Positions 25,074 through 33,644 of a stretch of DNA of 64,000 nt are shown one piece after another (position 1 is the first letter of the stretch; the number at the start of each line of letters is the position of its first letter). Source of the stretch: Mycobacterium senriense (GTDB lineage: Bacteria > Actinomycetota > Actinomycetes > Mycobacteriales > Mycobacteriaceae); contig NZ_AP024828.1 in NCBI RefSeq assembly GCF_019668465.1, positions 2,604,001-2,668,000 on the forward strand, written 5' to 3'. A program made the position numbers and the translations under genes. The notes beneath the pieces are model-generated. The model was not told where the DNA came from. It did no database searches and saw only the letters and a list, made by a program, of their open reading frames with translations.

Positions 25074-25790
25074 TCAGTCGTCGGTGTCGATCACGCGCGC
25101 TGAGCGCACCGCCCGCGATGACGGACGCCGGCGCCCCGGCAGTGGAATCCGGTCGGCGATGTTGCTCAGTGGGTTGACCACCATGGTCAGCGCGATGACG
25201 GCGTCCTGCAGCGTGGCGATGGCGGGCTCGAGCGCCACCATCCCGGGCGTGAGCCGGGCCAGGGTGTCGGCGACGTCGGCGAGCTGATCCAGCGGCCCGT
25301 TCTTGGCGGTCAGCTTGTCGACCAGGCCACCCTCGGCCAGCAGCCGGTCTGCCAGCCCGTCCTCGGCCAGCAGCCGCTCGATCAGACCCTCCTCGGCGAC
25401 CAGCTGATCGGCCAGCCCGCCGGGCTGCAGCGTGCGGTGCAGAGCGCCGCCCTCGACGGTCAGCCGGTCCAGCAGGCCGCCTTCCGCCGTCAGCATGTCG
25501 ACCACCCCGCCCGGGCGCAGTAAGCGGTCGATCGGACCGTCCGCCGCGATGGCCCGACCCAGCGGGGCATCGTCGTCGAGCAGCCTGGCCAGCCGGTTGG
25601 CTCGGACGATTGCGTCGTCGATCCCCAGCATGGACGTCATGGCATTGGTGCCGCCGACACCGCCCTCACCCAGCGCCCGCTTCGCGACGCCGACGGCCGC
25701 GCTCGCGACGCCCAAGCCCGCATCCGCGGCGGCCAGCCCCACCCGGGCGGGTGCGGTCGCAGCCGACACGATGTTTCTGGCGAGGTTCAT
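25074..25790 (-). CDS. Decapeptide-repeat protein upstream of phoP (Rv0756c-like)
   Basis: This 238-residue protein is divergent from phoP, the position of H37Rv Rv0756c. The N-terminal 60 residues are alanine-rich and weakly hydrophobic. Residues about 76-175 form roughly nine exact 10-residue repeats with the pattern (L/I)-x-x-L-(L/T)-x-E-x-G-G, for example LLDRLTVEGG and LADRLLAEGG. A hydrophobic stretch (ATLQDAVIALTMVV) and a basic tail follow. A regular solenoid or membrane-surface fold seems likely. Function unknown. Confidence 0.85.
   Translation of the reverse strand: MNLARNIVSAATAPARVGLAAADAGLGVASAAVGVAKRALGEGGVGGTNAMTSMLGIDDAIVRANRLARLLDDDAPLGRAIAADGPIDRLLRPGGVVDMLTAEGGLLDRLTVEGGALHRTLQPGGLADQLVAEEGLIERLLAEDGLADRLLAEGGLVDKLTAKNGPLDQLADVADTLARLTPGMVALEPAIATLQDAVIALTMVVNPLSNIADRIPLPGRRRPSSRAVRSARVIDTDD
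25266..25565 (-). repeat. Ten-residue (30-bp) coding repeats
   Basis: Within the Rv0756c-like gene, glycine recurs every ten residues (about 85, 95, 105 to 165) with leucines at fixed offsets. The repeat is clear at protein level but diverged at DNA level, so it is old and structurally constrained. Confidence 0.75.
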
Positions 25791-25859
25791 CCCACGAGTC
25801 TATTCGCGACGCAGGCCGGGAAAAGGCTTTACGTCCCAAGGCAATGCGACGATTCCTGG

Positions 25860-25877
25860 CAGACTATTATCAGTCTG
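25860..25877. promoter_or_regulatory. Inverted repeat in the phoP upstream region
   Basis: CAGACT-ATTATC-AGTCTG is a perfect 6-bp inverted repeat about 70 bases before the phoP start, in an AT-rich patch (TTTACATAGCAA at about 25909-25920 may be the -10 region). It could be a regulator site or part of the promoter; I did not find clear PhoP direct repeats. Confidence 0.35.
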
Positions 25878-25946
25878 TTGGCACTGAGCTTTCAGGAAGT
25901 ACACAACCTTTACATAGCAAACGTTCAAGCAAGGACATGACATCTG

Positions 25947-26666
25947 ATGACTTCGACAACCCCCAATGACACGAAACCGGAGGCCCGCGTCCTCGTCGTC
26001 GATGACGAAGCCAACATCGTCGAGCTGCTCTCGGTGAGTCTGAAATTCCAGGGGTTCGAGGTCTGTACGGCGACCAACGGTGCCCAGGCCCTGGATCGGG
26101 CGCGCGAGGCGCGACCCGACGCGGTGATCCTCGACGTGATGATGCCGGGCATGGACGGGTTCGGGGTGCTGCGGCGGCTGCGCGCCGACGGCATCGATGC
26201 CCCCGCACTGTTCTTGACCGCGCGGGATTCCTTGCAGGACAAGATCGCCGGCTTGACGCTGGGCGGCGACGACTACGTGACGAAGCCGTTCAGCCTCGAA
26301 GAGGTCGTCGCCCGGTTGCGGGTCATCCTCCGCCGCGCCGGCAAAGGCGGCGCCGAACCGCGCAGCGCGCGGCTCACATTCGCCGACATCGAGCTCGACG
26401 AGGAAACCCATGAAGTGTGGAAGGCCGGCCAGCCGGTATCGCTGTCGCCGACCGAATTCACGCTGCTGCGTTACTTTGTGATCAATGCAGGCACGGTGTT
26501 GAGCAAACCCAAGATTCTCGACCACGTGTGGCGCTACGACTTCGGAGGTGACGTCAATGTCGTCGAGTCCTATGTGTCGTACCTGCGCCGCAAGATCGAC
26601 ACCGGGGAAAAGCGGCTGCTCCACACGCTGCGCGGAGTGGGTTACGTACTGCGGGAACCGCGCTGA
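25947..26666 (+). CDS. phoP: Response regulator PhoP
   Basis: The 239-residue OmpR-type regulator has a receiver domain with acidic pocket VVDDE (19-20), phospho-acceptor D63 in VILDVMMPGMD, T91 and K113, then a winged-helix DNA-binding domain (LSPTEFTLLRYF, VWRYDFGGDVNVVESYVSYLRR). It is almost identical to M. tuberculosis PhoP, which controls complex lipids, ESX-1 secretion and acid response. An in-frame stop at 25938-25940 makes ATG 25947 the first possible start, slightly shorter than in H37Rv. AAGGA lies 11 bases upstream. phoR follows after 26 bases. Confidence 0.98.
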   Translation: MTSTTPNDTKPEARVLVVDDEANIVELLSVSLKFQGFEVCTATNGAQALDRAREARPDAVILDVMMPGMDGFGVLRRLRADGIDAPALFLTARDSLQDKIAGLTLGGDDYVTKPFSLEEVVARLRVILRRAGKGGAEPRSARLTFADIELDEETHEVWKAGQPVSLSPTEFTLLRYFVINAGTVLSKPKILDHVWRYDFGGDVNVVESYVSYLRRKIDTGEKRLLHTLRGVGYVLREPR

Positions 26667-26692
26667 ACCTGGCGGCAGCGAGAAGTAGCCAA

Positions 26693-28138
26693 ATGGACAC
26701 CAAGCCTCGACGTGGATTGCCCCTTCGAATAGGGCTCGTCGCCGCGACCCTGGCCCTGGTCGCCTGCGGCCTCGCCGTGTCCGGCATCGCGGTGACGTCG
26801 ATCCTGCGGCACAGCCTGGTCAGCCGCATCGACTCCACACTGCTCGACGCGTCCCGCGGCTGGGCGCAGGCCCCGCGGCGGCAATCGCCGCCGCCGCCCT
26901 ACGAGGGGCCCGACCCGGGCCGGCCGCCGTCGAAGTTCTATGTGCGCGGCGTCAGCATCGACGGCACTCCGTTCACCGCCATCAACGACCGCAACGCCGA
27001 ACCGGCGTTACCGGCCGACAACGACGTGGGCCCCAACCCGAGGACGCTGCCCTCGGTGAACGGCTCCGACATTCAGTGGCGGGCCGTCTCGGTGCGCGGT
27101 CCGCACGGGCTGACCACGGTCGCGATCGACCTGTCCGACGTGCAGCACACGGTCAGCTGGCTGGTCTGGCTGCAGATGGGCATCGGGGTGGCGGTGCTGG
27201 CCGTGGTCGGGATCGCCAGCTTCGCAGTGGTGCAGCGCAGCCTGCGGCCGCTGGTGGAGGTCGAGCGGACGGCCGCGGCGATCGCCTCGGGTCAGCTGGA
27301 TCGCCGTGTGCCAGAACGAGATCCGCGGACCGAGGTGGGCCGGCTGTCCCAGGCGCTGAACGGGATGCTCGCGCAGATTCAGCAGGCGCTGGCGTCCTCG
27401 GAGTCCTCCGCCGAGAAGGCGCGCGGCTCCGAACACCGGATGCGCAGGTTCATCACCGACGCCAGCCACGAACTGCGCACCCCGCTGACCACCATCCGCG
27501 GCTTCGCGGAGCTGTACCGCCAGGGCGCCGCACGCGACGTCGCGATGCTGTTGTCGCGGATCGAGAGCGAGGCGTCCCGGATGGGCCTGCTGGTCGACGA
27601 CCTGCTGCTGCTGGCCCGCCTCGACGTGCAACGACCCCTCGAGCACCATCGGGTGGACCTGCTGGCGCTGGCCAGCGATGCCGTGCACGACGGGCAGGCG
27701 ATTGACCCCGGGCGCACCATCACCATGGAGGTCCTCGACGGTCCCGGCACCCCGGAGGTGCTCGGTGACGAGGCGCGGATCCGCCAGGTGTTGAGCAACC
27801 TGGTCGCCAACGCCTTGCAGCACACCCCGGAAAGCGCCGACGTCACCGTGCGGGTCGGCACGGACGGCGACGACGCGGTGCTCGAAGTGGCGGACCAGGG
27901 GCCCGGCATGAACCAGGAGGACGCCTCGCGCGTCTTCGAGCGGTTCTATCGCACCGACTCGTCGCGGGCACGGGCCAGCGGCGGCACCGGACTGGGGCTA
28001 TCCATCGTCGAGTCGTTGGTGCGCGCGCACGGCGGTGCCGTCACCGTGACCACCGCACCCGGCGAAGGCTGCCGCTTCAGGGTGACGCTGCCGCGCATCA
28101 GCGACGTGCCCGCGTCCGAACCGGTTCACGCCAACTGA
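26693..28138 (+). CDS. phoR: Sensor histidine kinase PhoR
   Basis: A 481-residue kinase with TM1 (about 14-38), an extracytoplasmic sensor of about 115 residues, TM2 (about 158-180), HAMP (180-232), a DHp domain with phospho-histidine 259 in DASHELRTP, and a HATPase domain with [21 protein letters not shown] and GGTGLGLSI. It phosphorylates PhoP. The sensor region is less like H37Rv PhoR than the kinase core, as expected. Its end overlaps the convergent HIT gene by 13 bases. Confidence 0.97.
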   Translation: MDTKPRRGLPLRIGLVAATLALVACGLAVSGIAVTSILRHSLVSRIDSTLLDASRGWAQAPRRQSPPPPYEGPDPGRPPSKFYVRGVSIDGTPFTAINDRNAEPALPADNDVGPNPRTLPSVNGSDIQWRAVSVRGPHGLTTVAIDLSDVQHTVSWLVWLQMGIGVAVLAVVGIASFAVVQRSLRPLVEVERTAAAIASGQLDRRVPERDPRTEVGRLSQALNGMLAQIQQALASSESSAEKARGSEHRMRRFITDASHELRTPLTTIRGFAELYRQGAARDVAMLLSRIESEASRMGLLVDDLLLLARLDVQRPLEHHRVDLLALASDAVHDGQAIDPGRTITMEVLDGPGTPEVLGDEARIRQVLSNLVANALQHTPESADVTVRVGTDGDDAVLEVADQGPGMNQEDASRVFERFYRTDSSRARASGGTGLGLSIVESLVRAHGGAVTVTTAPGEGCRFRVTLPRISDVPASEPVHAN

Positions 28139-28530
28139 GCCAGCGCCGCCTTGATCTTGGCCTGCGCCTCGTCCAGCGATTCCGCCGACGGGTTGCGGTC
28201 GACGTTGGCGAAGCCGAAGTCGCTGAGGTTGCGGGCCGGAAAGACGTGCACGTGCAGGTGCGGCACCTCTAGCCCGGCGATGATCAGGCCGGACCGCTCG
28301 GTCCTGAACGCCTTGCACACCGCCTTGCCGATCAACCGGCTCACCTCCATGACCCGGGCGAAGGCCGCACCGTCGACATCCTGCCAGTTGTCGATCTCGG
28401 CGCGCGGCACGACCAGCGTGTGTCCCTGCGTCATCGGCTCGATCGTCAGGAACGCGACGACGTCGTCGTCCTCGTAGACGAAGCGGCCGGGAAGTTCACG
28501 GTTGATGATCTTGGTGAAGATCGACGCCAT
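28126..28530 (-). CDS. HIT-domain protein (Rv0759c-like)
   Basis: From ATG 28530 the protein has 134 residues. It is a compact HIT hydrolase: [18 protein letters not shown] at the start and the histidine triad HLHVHVFP near residue 94. HIT proteins hydrolyse or transfer nucleotides from phosphoramidates or dinucleoside polyphosphates. The open frame adds four codons to 28542, but MASIFTKI is the usual start. Same order (convergent with phoR) as H37Rv Rv0759c. Confidence 0.93.
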   Translation of the reverse strand: MASIFTKIINRELPGRFVYEDDDVVAFLTIEPMTQGHTLVVPRAEIDNWQDVDGAAFARVMEVSRLIGKAVCKAFRTERSGLIIAGLEVPHLHVHVFPARNLSDFGFANVDRNPSAESLDEAQAKIKAALAQLA

Positions 28531-28568
28531 GGGCCCCAGCATAGGTGCGGCGATCCGGGGACCCCGAC

Positions 28569-28988
28569 TCAGTCCTCCTTGCCGAACTCCATCACGTCGA
28601 GGTTCCAGTACCCGCGCATGTTGGTGATCAGCCCGGCTTCGTTGACCTTGTAGGTGAACACGCCGCGCACCTTGCTGGTGACTCCGCCTTCAAACCTGCT
28701 CTGCAGCACCAGAATATGAGCGATCTCGTCGGGCGAGCTCGAGGGGAAGGTCTCCTCGCACGTGATGGTCAGCTGGTTCTGCGCGATGTTGTTGTCGAAG
28801 AATTCGCCGACGGCTGCCTTGCCGCGCACCCCGGTGCCGTCGGGGTTGGTGACGGACTGGCCGATCGGGTCCTCGATGACGACGTCGTCGGTCATCAGCG
28901 CGAGCCAGCCCTCGCGGTCCTTGCCCTGTGCGCAACGCCAGGACGATTGCGACGCCGTCAGTGCGGGGGATTGGGCGGTTTGGGTCAT
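28569..28988 (-). CDS. NTF2-like/ketosteroid isomerase-fold protein (Rv0760c-like)
   Basis: The 139-residue protein starts at ATG 28988 (CAGGAG 10 bases upstream) and is very close to M. tuberculosis Rv0760c, an alpha+beta cone protein of known structure that binds steroid-like ligands. Markers are [27 protein letters not shown] and [14 protein letters not shown] role in steroid or terpenoid handling is inferred from fold and the neighbouring dehydrogenase and P450 genes. A broken flavin oxidoreductase gene ends 20 bases upstream. Confidence 0.92.
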   Translation of the reverse strand: MTQTAQSPALTASQSSWRCAQGKDREGWLALMTDDVVIEDPIGQSVTNPDGTGVRGKAAVGEFFDNNIAQNQLTITCEETFPSSSPDEIAHILVLQSRFEGGVTSKVRGVFTYKVNEAGLITNMRGYWNLDVMEFGKED

Positions 28989-29008
28989 CGTTGGTTTCTC
29001 CTGTCTTC

Positions 29009-29401
29009 TCATATGGCGCACGCGGCGCGCGCGCCTTCCACCGCAACACCGAATATCTCCGGCCCCAGGCCGTCGGGCCCGGCGTGCACGATCTGGGGCT
29101 GGATCTTGGCGCCGTGCTCGCGCACCACCTCCACCAGCGCCCGGTGCGCGCTCACCGCGTCGTCGGTGGCCAGGTGCAGGCCGCCGGGAGTCTCGGGGTG
29201 ATGATGGTCAACCCCGGTGGCGCCCAACGTGATCAGCCCGACCCCGCCGCGGGCGCGTGCCGCGAAGGAGTCGCGGGTGCGCTCCGACGGCAGCCCGTCC
29301 GGCGTGCCGTACGTCGTCTCCATCGGAGACATGACCAGGCGGTTGCGCACGCTCATGGCGCCGATTCGTCCCGGCGCCATGAGATGGCCGAAGCCGGTCA
29401 C
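29009..29401 (-). pseudogene. N-terminal remnant of an NADH:flavin oxidoreductase (old yellow enzyme family)
   Basis: The frame encodes 130 residues matching only the first part of OYE/2,4-dienoyl-CoA reductase-type proteins: the FMN region NRLVMSPMETTYGTPDGLPSE, ARGGVGLITLGATGVD, and IQPQIVHAGPDGLGPEIFGV. Where the barrel should continue, the frame changes to ARAACAI and stops, so some 250 residues or more are missing. The end lies 20 bases from the next gene, so the rest was deleted, not frameshifted. It is not at this place in H37Rv. Probably non-functional. Confidence 0.8.
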
Positions 29402-29425
29402 TGAGCGGACGCGGCTGATGAGTGG

Positions 29426-30553
29426 TTACCGGTCGGCGTCGGTGAACCGGATGACGCCGCGAATGTTCTTGCCGTCCAGCATGTCCTGGTAGCCGTCGTT
29501 GATCTGCTCCAGCTTGTACTGGCGGGTGATCATGTCGTCCAGGTTCAGCTTGCCGGCCTTGTACATCGACAGCAGCTGCGGGATGTCGTACTGCGGGTTG
29601 CCGCCGCCGAAGATGGTGCCCTGCAGGTTCTTCTGCATCAGGGTCAGCATCGCCAGGTTCAGGTTGACGTTGGTGTCCAGCAGGCTGCCGATGGCGGTCA
29701 GCACGCAGGTGCCGCCCTTCTGGGTGATGTTCAGGTAATTGTCGACGTCGGCGCCATGCAGCTCGCCCACGGTGACCACGACCTTATGGGCCATCAGGCC
29801 GTAGGTGACCTCGGCCATGCCCGCCATCGCGGCCATGATGTCGGGGTAGACGTGGGTGGCGCCGAACTTGAGCGCCTGGTCGCGCTTCCACTCGACCGGG
29901 TCGATCGCGAAGATGTAGCGGGCGCCGGCGTTCACGGCTCCCTGCAGCGCTGCCATGCCGACGCCGCCGACGCCGACGATGGCTACGTCCTGGCCCGGCC
30001 GGATATCAGCGGTGCGGACCGACGAACCGTAGCCGGTGGTGACGCCGCAGCCGACCAGCGCGGCGACCTCGAACGGGACGGACGGGTCGATCTTCACCAC
30101 CGAGCTGCGGTGCACGACCATGTACGGGGAGAATGTGCCCAGGAGCGTCATGGGGTAGACGTTCTGGCCCTTGGCCTGGATGCGGAAGGTGCCGTCGGAC
30201 ACCGCGGCGCCGCCGAGCAGGCCGGCGCCCAGGTCGCACAGGTTGCGCAAGCCCGCCTGACAGGTCGGACACTGCCCACAGGACGGGATGAACGACAGCA
30301 CGACATGGTCACCCGGGGCGATGTCTTCGACGCCCGGACCAACCTCGGTGACGATGCCCGCGCCCTCGTGGCCGCCCAGCACCGGGAATCCGGCCATCGG
30401 GATGCCCCCGGTGACCAGGTGATGGTCGGAGTGGCACATGCCCGCCGCTTCCATCTGGATCTTGACCTCATGCGCTTGCGGGTCGCCGATCTCGATTTCC
30501 TCGATAGACCAGGGCTGGTTGAACTCCCAGATCAGTGCGCCTTTTGTCTTCAC
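29426..30553 (-). CDS. adhB: Zn-dependent alcohol dehydrogenase AdhB (NDMA-dependent type)
   Basis: The 375-residue class III-like MDR enzyme has catalytic zinc ligands in AAGMCHSDHH and GGHEGAG, the structural-zinc cysteines (SCGQCPTCQAGLRNLC), and the nucleotide-binding site VGVGGVGMAALQGA. Sequence agrees with M. tuberculosis Rv0761c. It oxidises alcohols, with tightly bound NAD in the NDMA-dependent subfamily, and may feed aldehydes to AldA nearby. The upstream region holds the palindrome TCAGCGCTGA (30587-30596). Confidence 0.95.
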   Translation of the reverse strand: MKTKGALIWEFNQPWSIEEIEIGDPQAHEVKIQMEAAGMCHSDHHLVTGGIPMAGFPVLGGHEGAGIVTEVGPGVEDIAPGDHVVLSFIPSCGQCPTCQAGLRNLCDLGAGLLGGAAVSDGTFRIQAKGQNVYPMTLLGTFSPYMVVHRSSVVKIDPSVPFEVAALVGCGVTTGYGSSVRTADIRPGQDVAIVGVGGVGMAALQGAVNAGARYIFAIDPVEWKRDQALKFGATHVYPDIMAAMAGMAEVTYGLMAHKVVVTVGELHGADVDNYLNITQKGGTCVLTAIGSLLDTNVNLNLAMLTLMQKNLQGTIFGGGNPQYDIPQLLSMYKAGKLNLDDMITRQYKLEQINDGYQDMLDGKNIRGVIRFTDADR

Positions 30554-30697
30554 GATGGTCCTGACCCCATTTCGCCTTTGAATTGATCAGCGCTGACCGG
30601 CCCCTTCATGCCGGGCAGCTAGGTGACGGGTACCACAGGCACCCTTGTCGCGTCAGCATAGCGCGTGCAACAAATCAAATGCTTGGTTGGCCCGCTG

Positions 30698-31243
30698 TCA
30701 CCAGATGGGGACGGGGGCCTCGCCAAGCGGGTAGTAACCGGGCAGCTTTTCGCCGGCGATGCTGCGCTCGATCCGCTTCTGCATGCCCTGGCTCAGGTCG
30801 CCGGACTCGATGAGTTTGCCGAACATGTACGCGACGTGACCGAAGTCGAAGAAGTCGCGCTGCCACTCGATCTGCTGGTCGCCGTTGAGCCGGAACCAGC
30901 TGCCGCCGATGCCGTAGATCTCGTCCTGGGTGCCGTCGTTCTTGTTGACGATCTGCTTCCAGAAGCCGACGATCTCGCCCTGCTTTTCGTCGATGAGCAC
31001 CTTCTGGTACTCGTACACCCAGTTCTCCAGGCCCTCCATCTCCAGGCCAAGGGCGACGTCGCGGATTTCGTCGACACCCACGCACATCACGTCTTCCTTG
31101 GGGCCGATGTTCCAGCCGTAGGTGGCGTCTTGGGTGTAAAAGTCCGCCAACGGTCGCCAGTCACCGGCCTTCTCGCAGTCCTTGTTGGCCTGCAGCCAGC
31201 GGTCGACCCATGCCTCGAGTTGCTCACGGGGGTGTGACGCCAT
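30698..31243 (-). CDS. NTF2/SnoaL-like protein (Rv0762c-like)
   Basis: From ATG 31243 the protein has 181 residues, the length of H37Rv Rv0762c. It shows an NTF2-like alpha+beta fold pattern (WVDRWLQANKDCEKAGDW, FYTQDATYGWNIG, GGSWFRLNGDQQIEWQRDFF). It is the last gene of the P450 operon, starting two bases after the ferredoxin stop codon. The family includes small-molecule isomerases and cyclases; a role in steroid modification is only inferred. The open frame extends to 31420 but overlaps the ferredoxin. Confidence 0.88.
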   Translation of the reverse strand: MASHPREQLEAWVDRWLQANKDCEKAGDWRPLADFYTQDATYGWNIGPKEDVMCVGVDEIRDVALGLEMEGLENWVYEYQKVLIDEKQGEIVGFWKQIVNKNDGTQDEIYGIGGSWFRLNGDQQIEWQRDFFDFGHVAYMFGKLIESGDLSQGMQKRIERSIAGEKLPGYYPLGEAPVPIW

Positions 31244-31245
31244 TG

Positions 31246-31467
<222 letters not shown>

Positions 31468-32820
31468 TTACACACTGCGTTTGCGGTAGCGGACCTTGGC
31501 CGGCCGGGCAAGCTGTACGACCATCTTGGAGTGGTCGTTGTGATAGCTGTCCGCCGGCTGCGCCATCTCGAAGTCATACTCGCGCAACAGGACCGAGAAG
31601 ATCGCCTTGATCTGCATCTGGGCGAATGCGGCGCCGACGCAGCGGTGCCGGCCCGCGCCGAACGGAATCCAGGTCCACCGGTTGACGATGTCGGCCTGCT
31701 CGGGCTTGTTGTAGCGGTCCGGCTTGAACGCATCCGGGTCGGGAAAGTCCTCGGGAATCCGGTTCGAGATCGCGGGGGACGCCGCGACGTAGTCGCCGTC
31801 GTGAATCGGAAAGCCCTCGACCTCGAACTCGCCCTGGGCGACCCGCATCAGGATGATCAGCGGCGGGTGTAGGCGCAGGGTTTCCTTGACCACGTTGTCC
31901 AGCTTCGGAATCGACCGTAGCGCATGGAAACTCACCTCCTGGCCGTCGGCGTAGAGCTCCTCGAGCTCGGCCAGCACCTCCGCGTACACATCGGGATGCC
32001 GGATCAACTCGATCAGGGTCCACGCCGAGGTTCCCGAGCTGGTGTGGTGGCCCGCGAACATCAACGAGATGAACATCCCGGTGACCTCGTCGGCCGAGAA
32101 GCGGGGCTTTCCGTCCTCGTCCTTGATCGACACGAGCACGTCGAGCATGTCGCGGTCGGCCTTGTCCTTCGGCGGATCGGCCAGCCGTTGGTTCATGATT
32201 TCCTGCACCAGCGCAACGAGTTTGACGCGGGCCTCGTCGCGGCGCCGGAAGCTCTCGATCGGCAGGTAGGGGTCGACGTAGCACAGCGGGTCGGTGCCGC
32301 GTTCCAGCTCGTGGTAGTACTCCGCGAACCGGTGGTCGAGCTGGTTGCGGAACTTGACGCCGATCAGGCAGGCGGTCGAAGTGTAGATGGTCAACTCGGA
32401 GAAGAAGTCGAGCAGTTCGATCTCGCCCTCGTCGCCCCAGTCGGCGATCATCCCCTTCACTTGCGCCTCGATGGTCGCGGCGTGGCCCTTCATCTGCTCG
32501 CCGCGCAGCGCCGAGTTGTGCAGCATCTCCTTGCGCCGCTCCGGGCTGGCGTCGAACACCACACCCTTGCCGAAGATCGGCGCCATGAACGGGTACGCCG
32601 CAGCCTGGTCGAGAGCTTCGTCGGCGGACCGGAAGAAGAACTCGTTGGCACCCGCGCCGGACAGCAGGATGACGTGCTTGTCGACCAGCTGGAACCAGCC
32701 GACGTCGCCGCATTCGTCGCGGACGCGCTTCATCAAACCGATTGGGTCGGTACGGAATTCCTCGAGGTGGCCGTGCTCCTCTTCGCCGCCGGAAACCCGG
32801 GGCACAATGGCGGTCGTCAT
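31468..32820 (-). CDS. cyp51: Sterol 14-alpha-demethylase CYP51
   Basis: ATG 32820 gives 450 residues, within one of the M. tuberculosis enzyme (Rv0764c). P450 landmarks: I-helix FAGHHTSSGTSAW, ExxR in KETLRLHPP, and heme loop FGAGRHRCVGAAFAQ. CYP51 motifs YPFMAPIFGKGVVFDA and PLCYVDPYLPIESF mark the B'/C and F/G regions. It removes the 14-alpha methyl of lanosterol-type sterols and binds azoles; the natural mycobacterial substrate is unsettled. It overlaps the upstream SDR by four bases (ATGA). Confidence 0.97.
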   Translation of the reverse strand: MTTAIVPRVSGGEEEHGHLEEFRTDPIGLMKRVRDECGDVGWFQLVDKHVILLSGAGANEFFFRSADEALDQAAAYPFMAPIFGKGVVFDASPERRKEMLHNSALRGEQMKGHAATIEAQVKGMIADWGDEGEIELLDFFSELTIYTSTACLIGVKFRNQLDHRFAEYYHELERGTDPLCYVDPYLPIESFRRRDEARVKLVALVQEIMNQRLADPPKDKADRDMLDVLVSIKDEDGKPRFSADEVTGMFISLMFAGHHTSSGTSAWTLIELIRHPDVYAEVLAELEELYADGQEVSFHALRSIPKLDNVVKETLRLHPPLIILMRVAQGEFEVEGFPIHDGDYVAASPAISNRIPEDFPDPDAFKPDRYNKPEQADIVNRWTWIPFGAGRHRCVGAAFAQMQIKAIFSVLLREYDFEMAQPADSYHNDHSKMVVQLARPAKVRYRKRSV

Positions 32821-33644
32821 TGTCCTGGCATCCCCTCTTCGCCGAGTGCGAGTTTCTGGCGGTCTTTGTTGTCGGCCAGCGGGGCTTCGGGCTGAAGCTC
32901 CATGTTCGCGATGAAGCCACCCCGCGGGGTCTCGGCGACGAACGTGATGGCGCGTCCCAAATCCGCCGCGCGCAGGAAGTAGTCGTGCCGGGCCTGGCCC
33001 CACTTCGCCCAGTCCGCCAGTGCGGGTCCGATCTTCTCGGCCGGCAGACTCCAGCCCATCGACGTCTTCGTCGGGCCGGGATGCACGATCGAGGCCCGCA
33101 CGCCGGTGCCCTCGAGTTCCATCTGGAAGTTGGTGACCATCGCGACGAGCGCGGCCTTGGCCGCGCCGTAGGCACCCATGTGTGGGCGCTGGCGCAGGGC
33201 CACATCCGAACCCACGAAGATCAGGTCGCCGCGTTGCCGGTCGAGCATGCCGGGCAGCACCGCGGCGGCCAGCCGGTTGGCGCCGACCAGATGGATCTGC
33301 AGCTGCGACTCGAACTCGTCGGTGGTGATCTCGGCGAGCTTGCCGAAGTAGGTGTCGCCCGCGCCGGCCACCAGCACCTCGATGTCACCGAGCGCCTCGG
33401 TCGACTGTGTGACAAACGATTTCACCGAGTTCGGGTCGGTGACGTCCAGGTGGAATCCAACCGCCTCGCCGCCGTCGGCGTTGATCTTGCCGACGATGTC
33501 GTCGAGCTTCTCGACCCGGCGGGCACCCAGGGCGACCGGGAAACCGTGCGCCGCGAGTTCGATGGCGGTTGCCTCTCCGATGCCGGAGGACGCACCGGCC
33601 ACGATGGCGGGCCGGCGTTCGGGCAAGGGTTCAAACCGGGGCAT
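32817..33644 (-). CDS. SDR-family oxidoreductase in the CYP51 operon (Rv0765c-like)
   Basis: The 275-residue SDR has cofactor loop AGASSGIGEATA, HLDVTD, serine in FVGSDVAL, and Y-x-x-x-K in AYGAAKAALVAM. The cofactor GAR(R)VEK pattern suggests NADP. It lies between cyp123 (stop and start adjacent) and cyp51 (four-base overlap), so it is part of the same transcript. A steroid alcohol/ketone substrate is likely from context but not proven. Confidence 0.92.
   Translation of the reverse strand: MPRFEPLPERRPAIVAGASSGIGEATAIELAAHGFPVALGARRVEKLDDIVGKINADGGEAVGFHLDVTDPNSVKSFVTQSTEALGDIEVLVAGAGDTYFGKLAEITTDEFESQLQIHLVGANRLAAAVLPGMLDRQRGDLIFVGSDVALRQRPHMGAYGAAKAALVAMVTNFQMELEGTGVRASIVHPGPTKTSMGWSLPAEKIGPALADWAKWGQARHDYFLRAADLGRAITFVAETPRGGFIANMELQPEAPLADNKDRQKLALGEEGMPGQ

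Noticed and set aside
30587..30596. Palindrome TCAGCGCTGA upstream of adhB
   Set aside because: Perfect but short; ten-base palindromes of this composition are common in GC-rich DNA and no second copy was found nearby.
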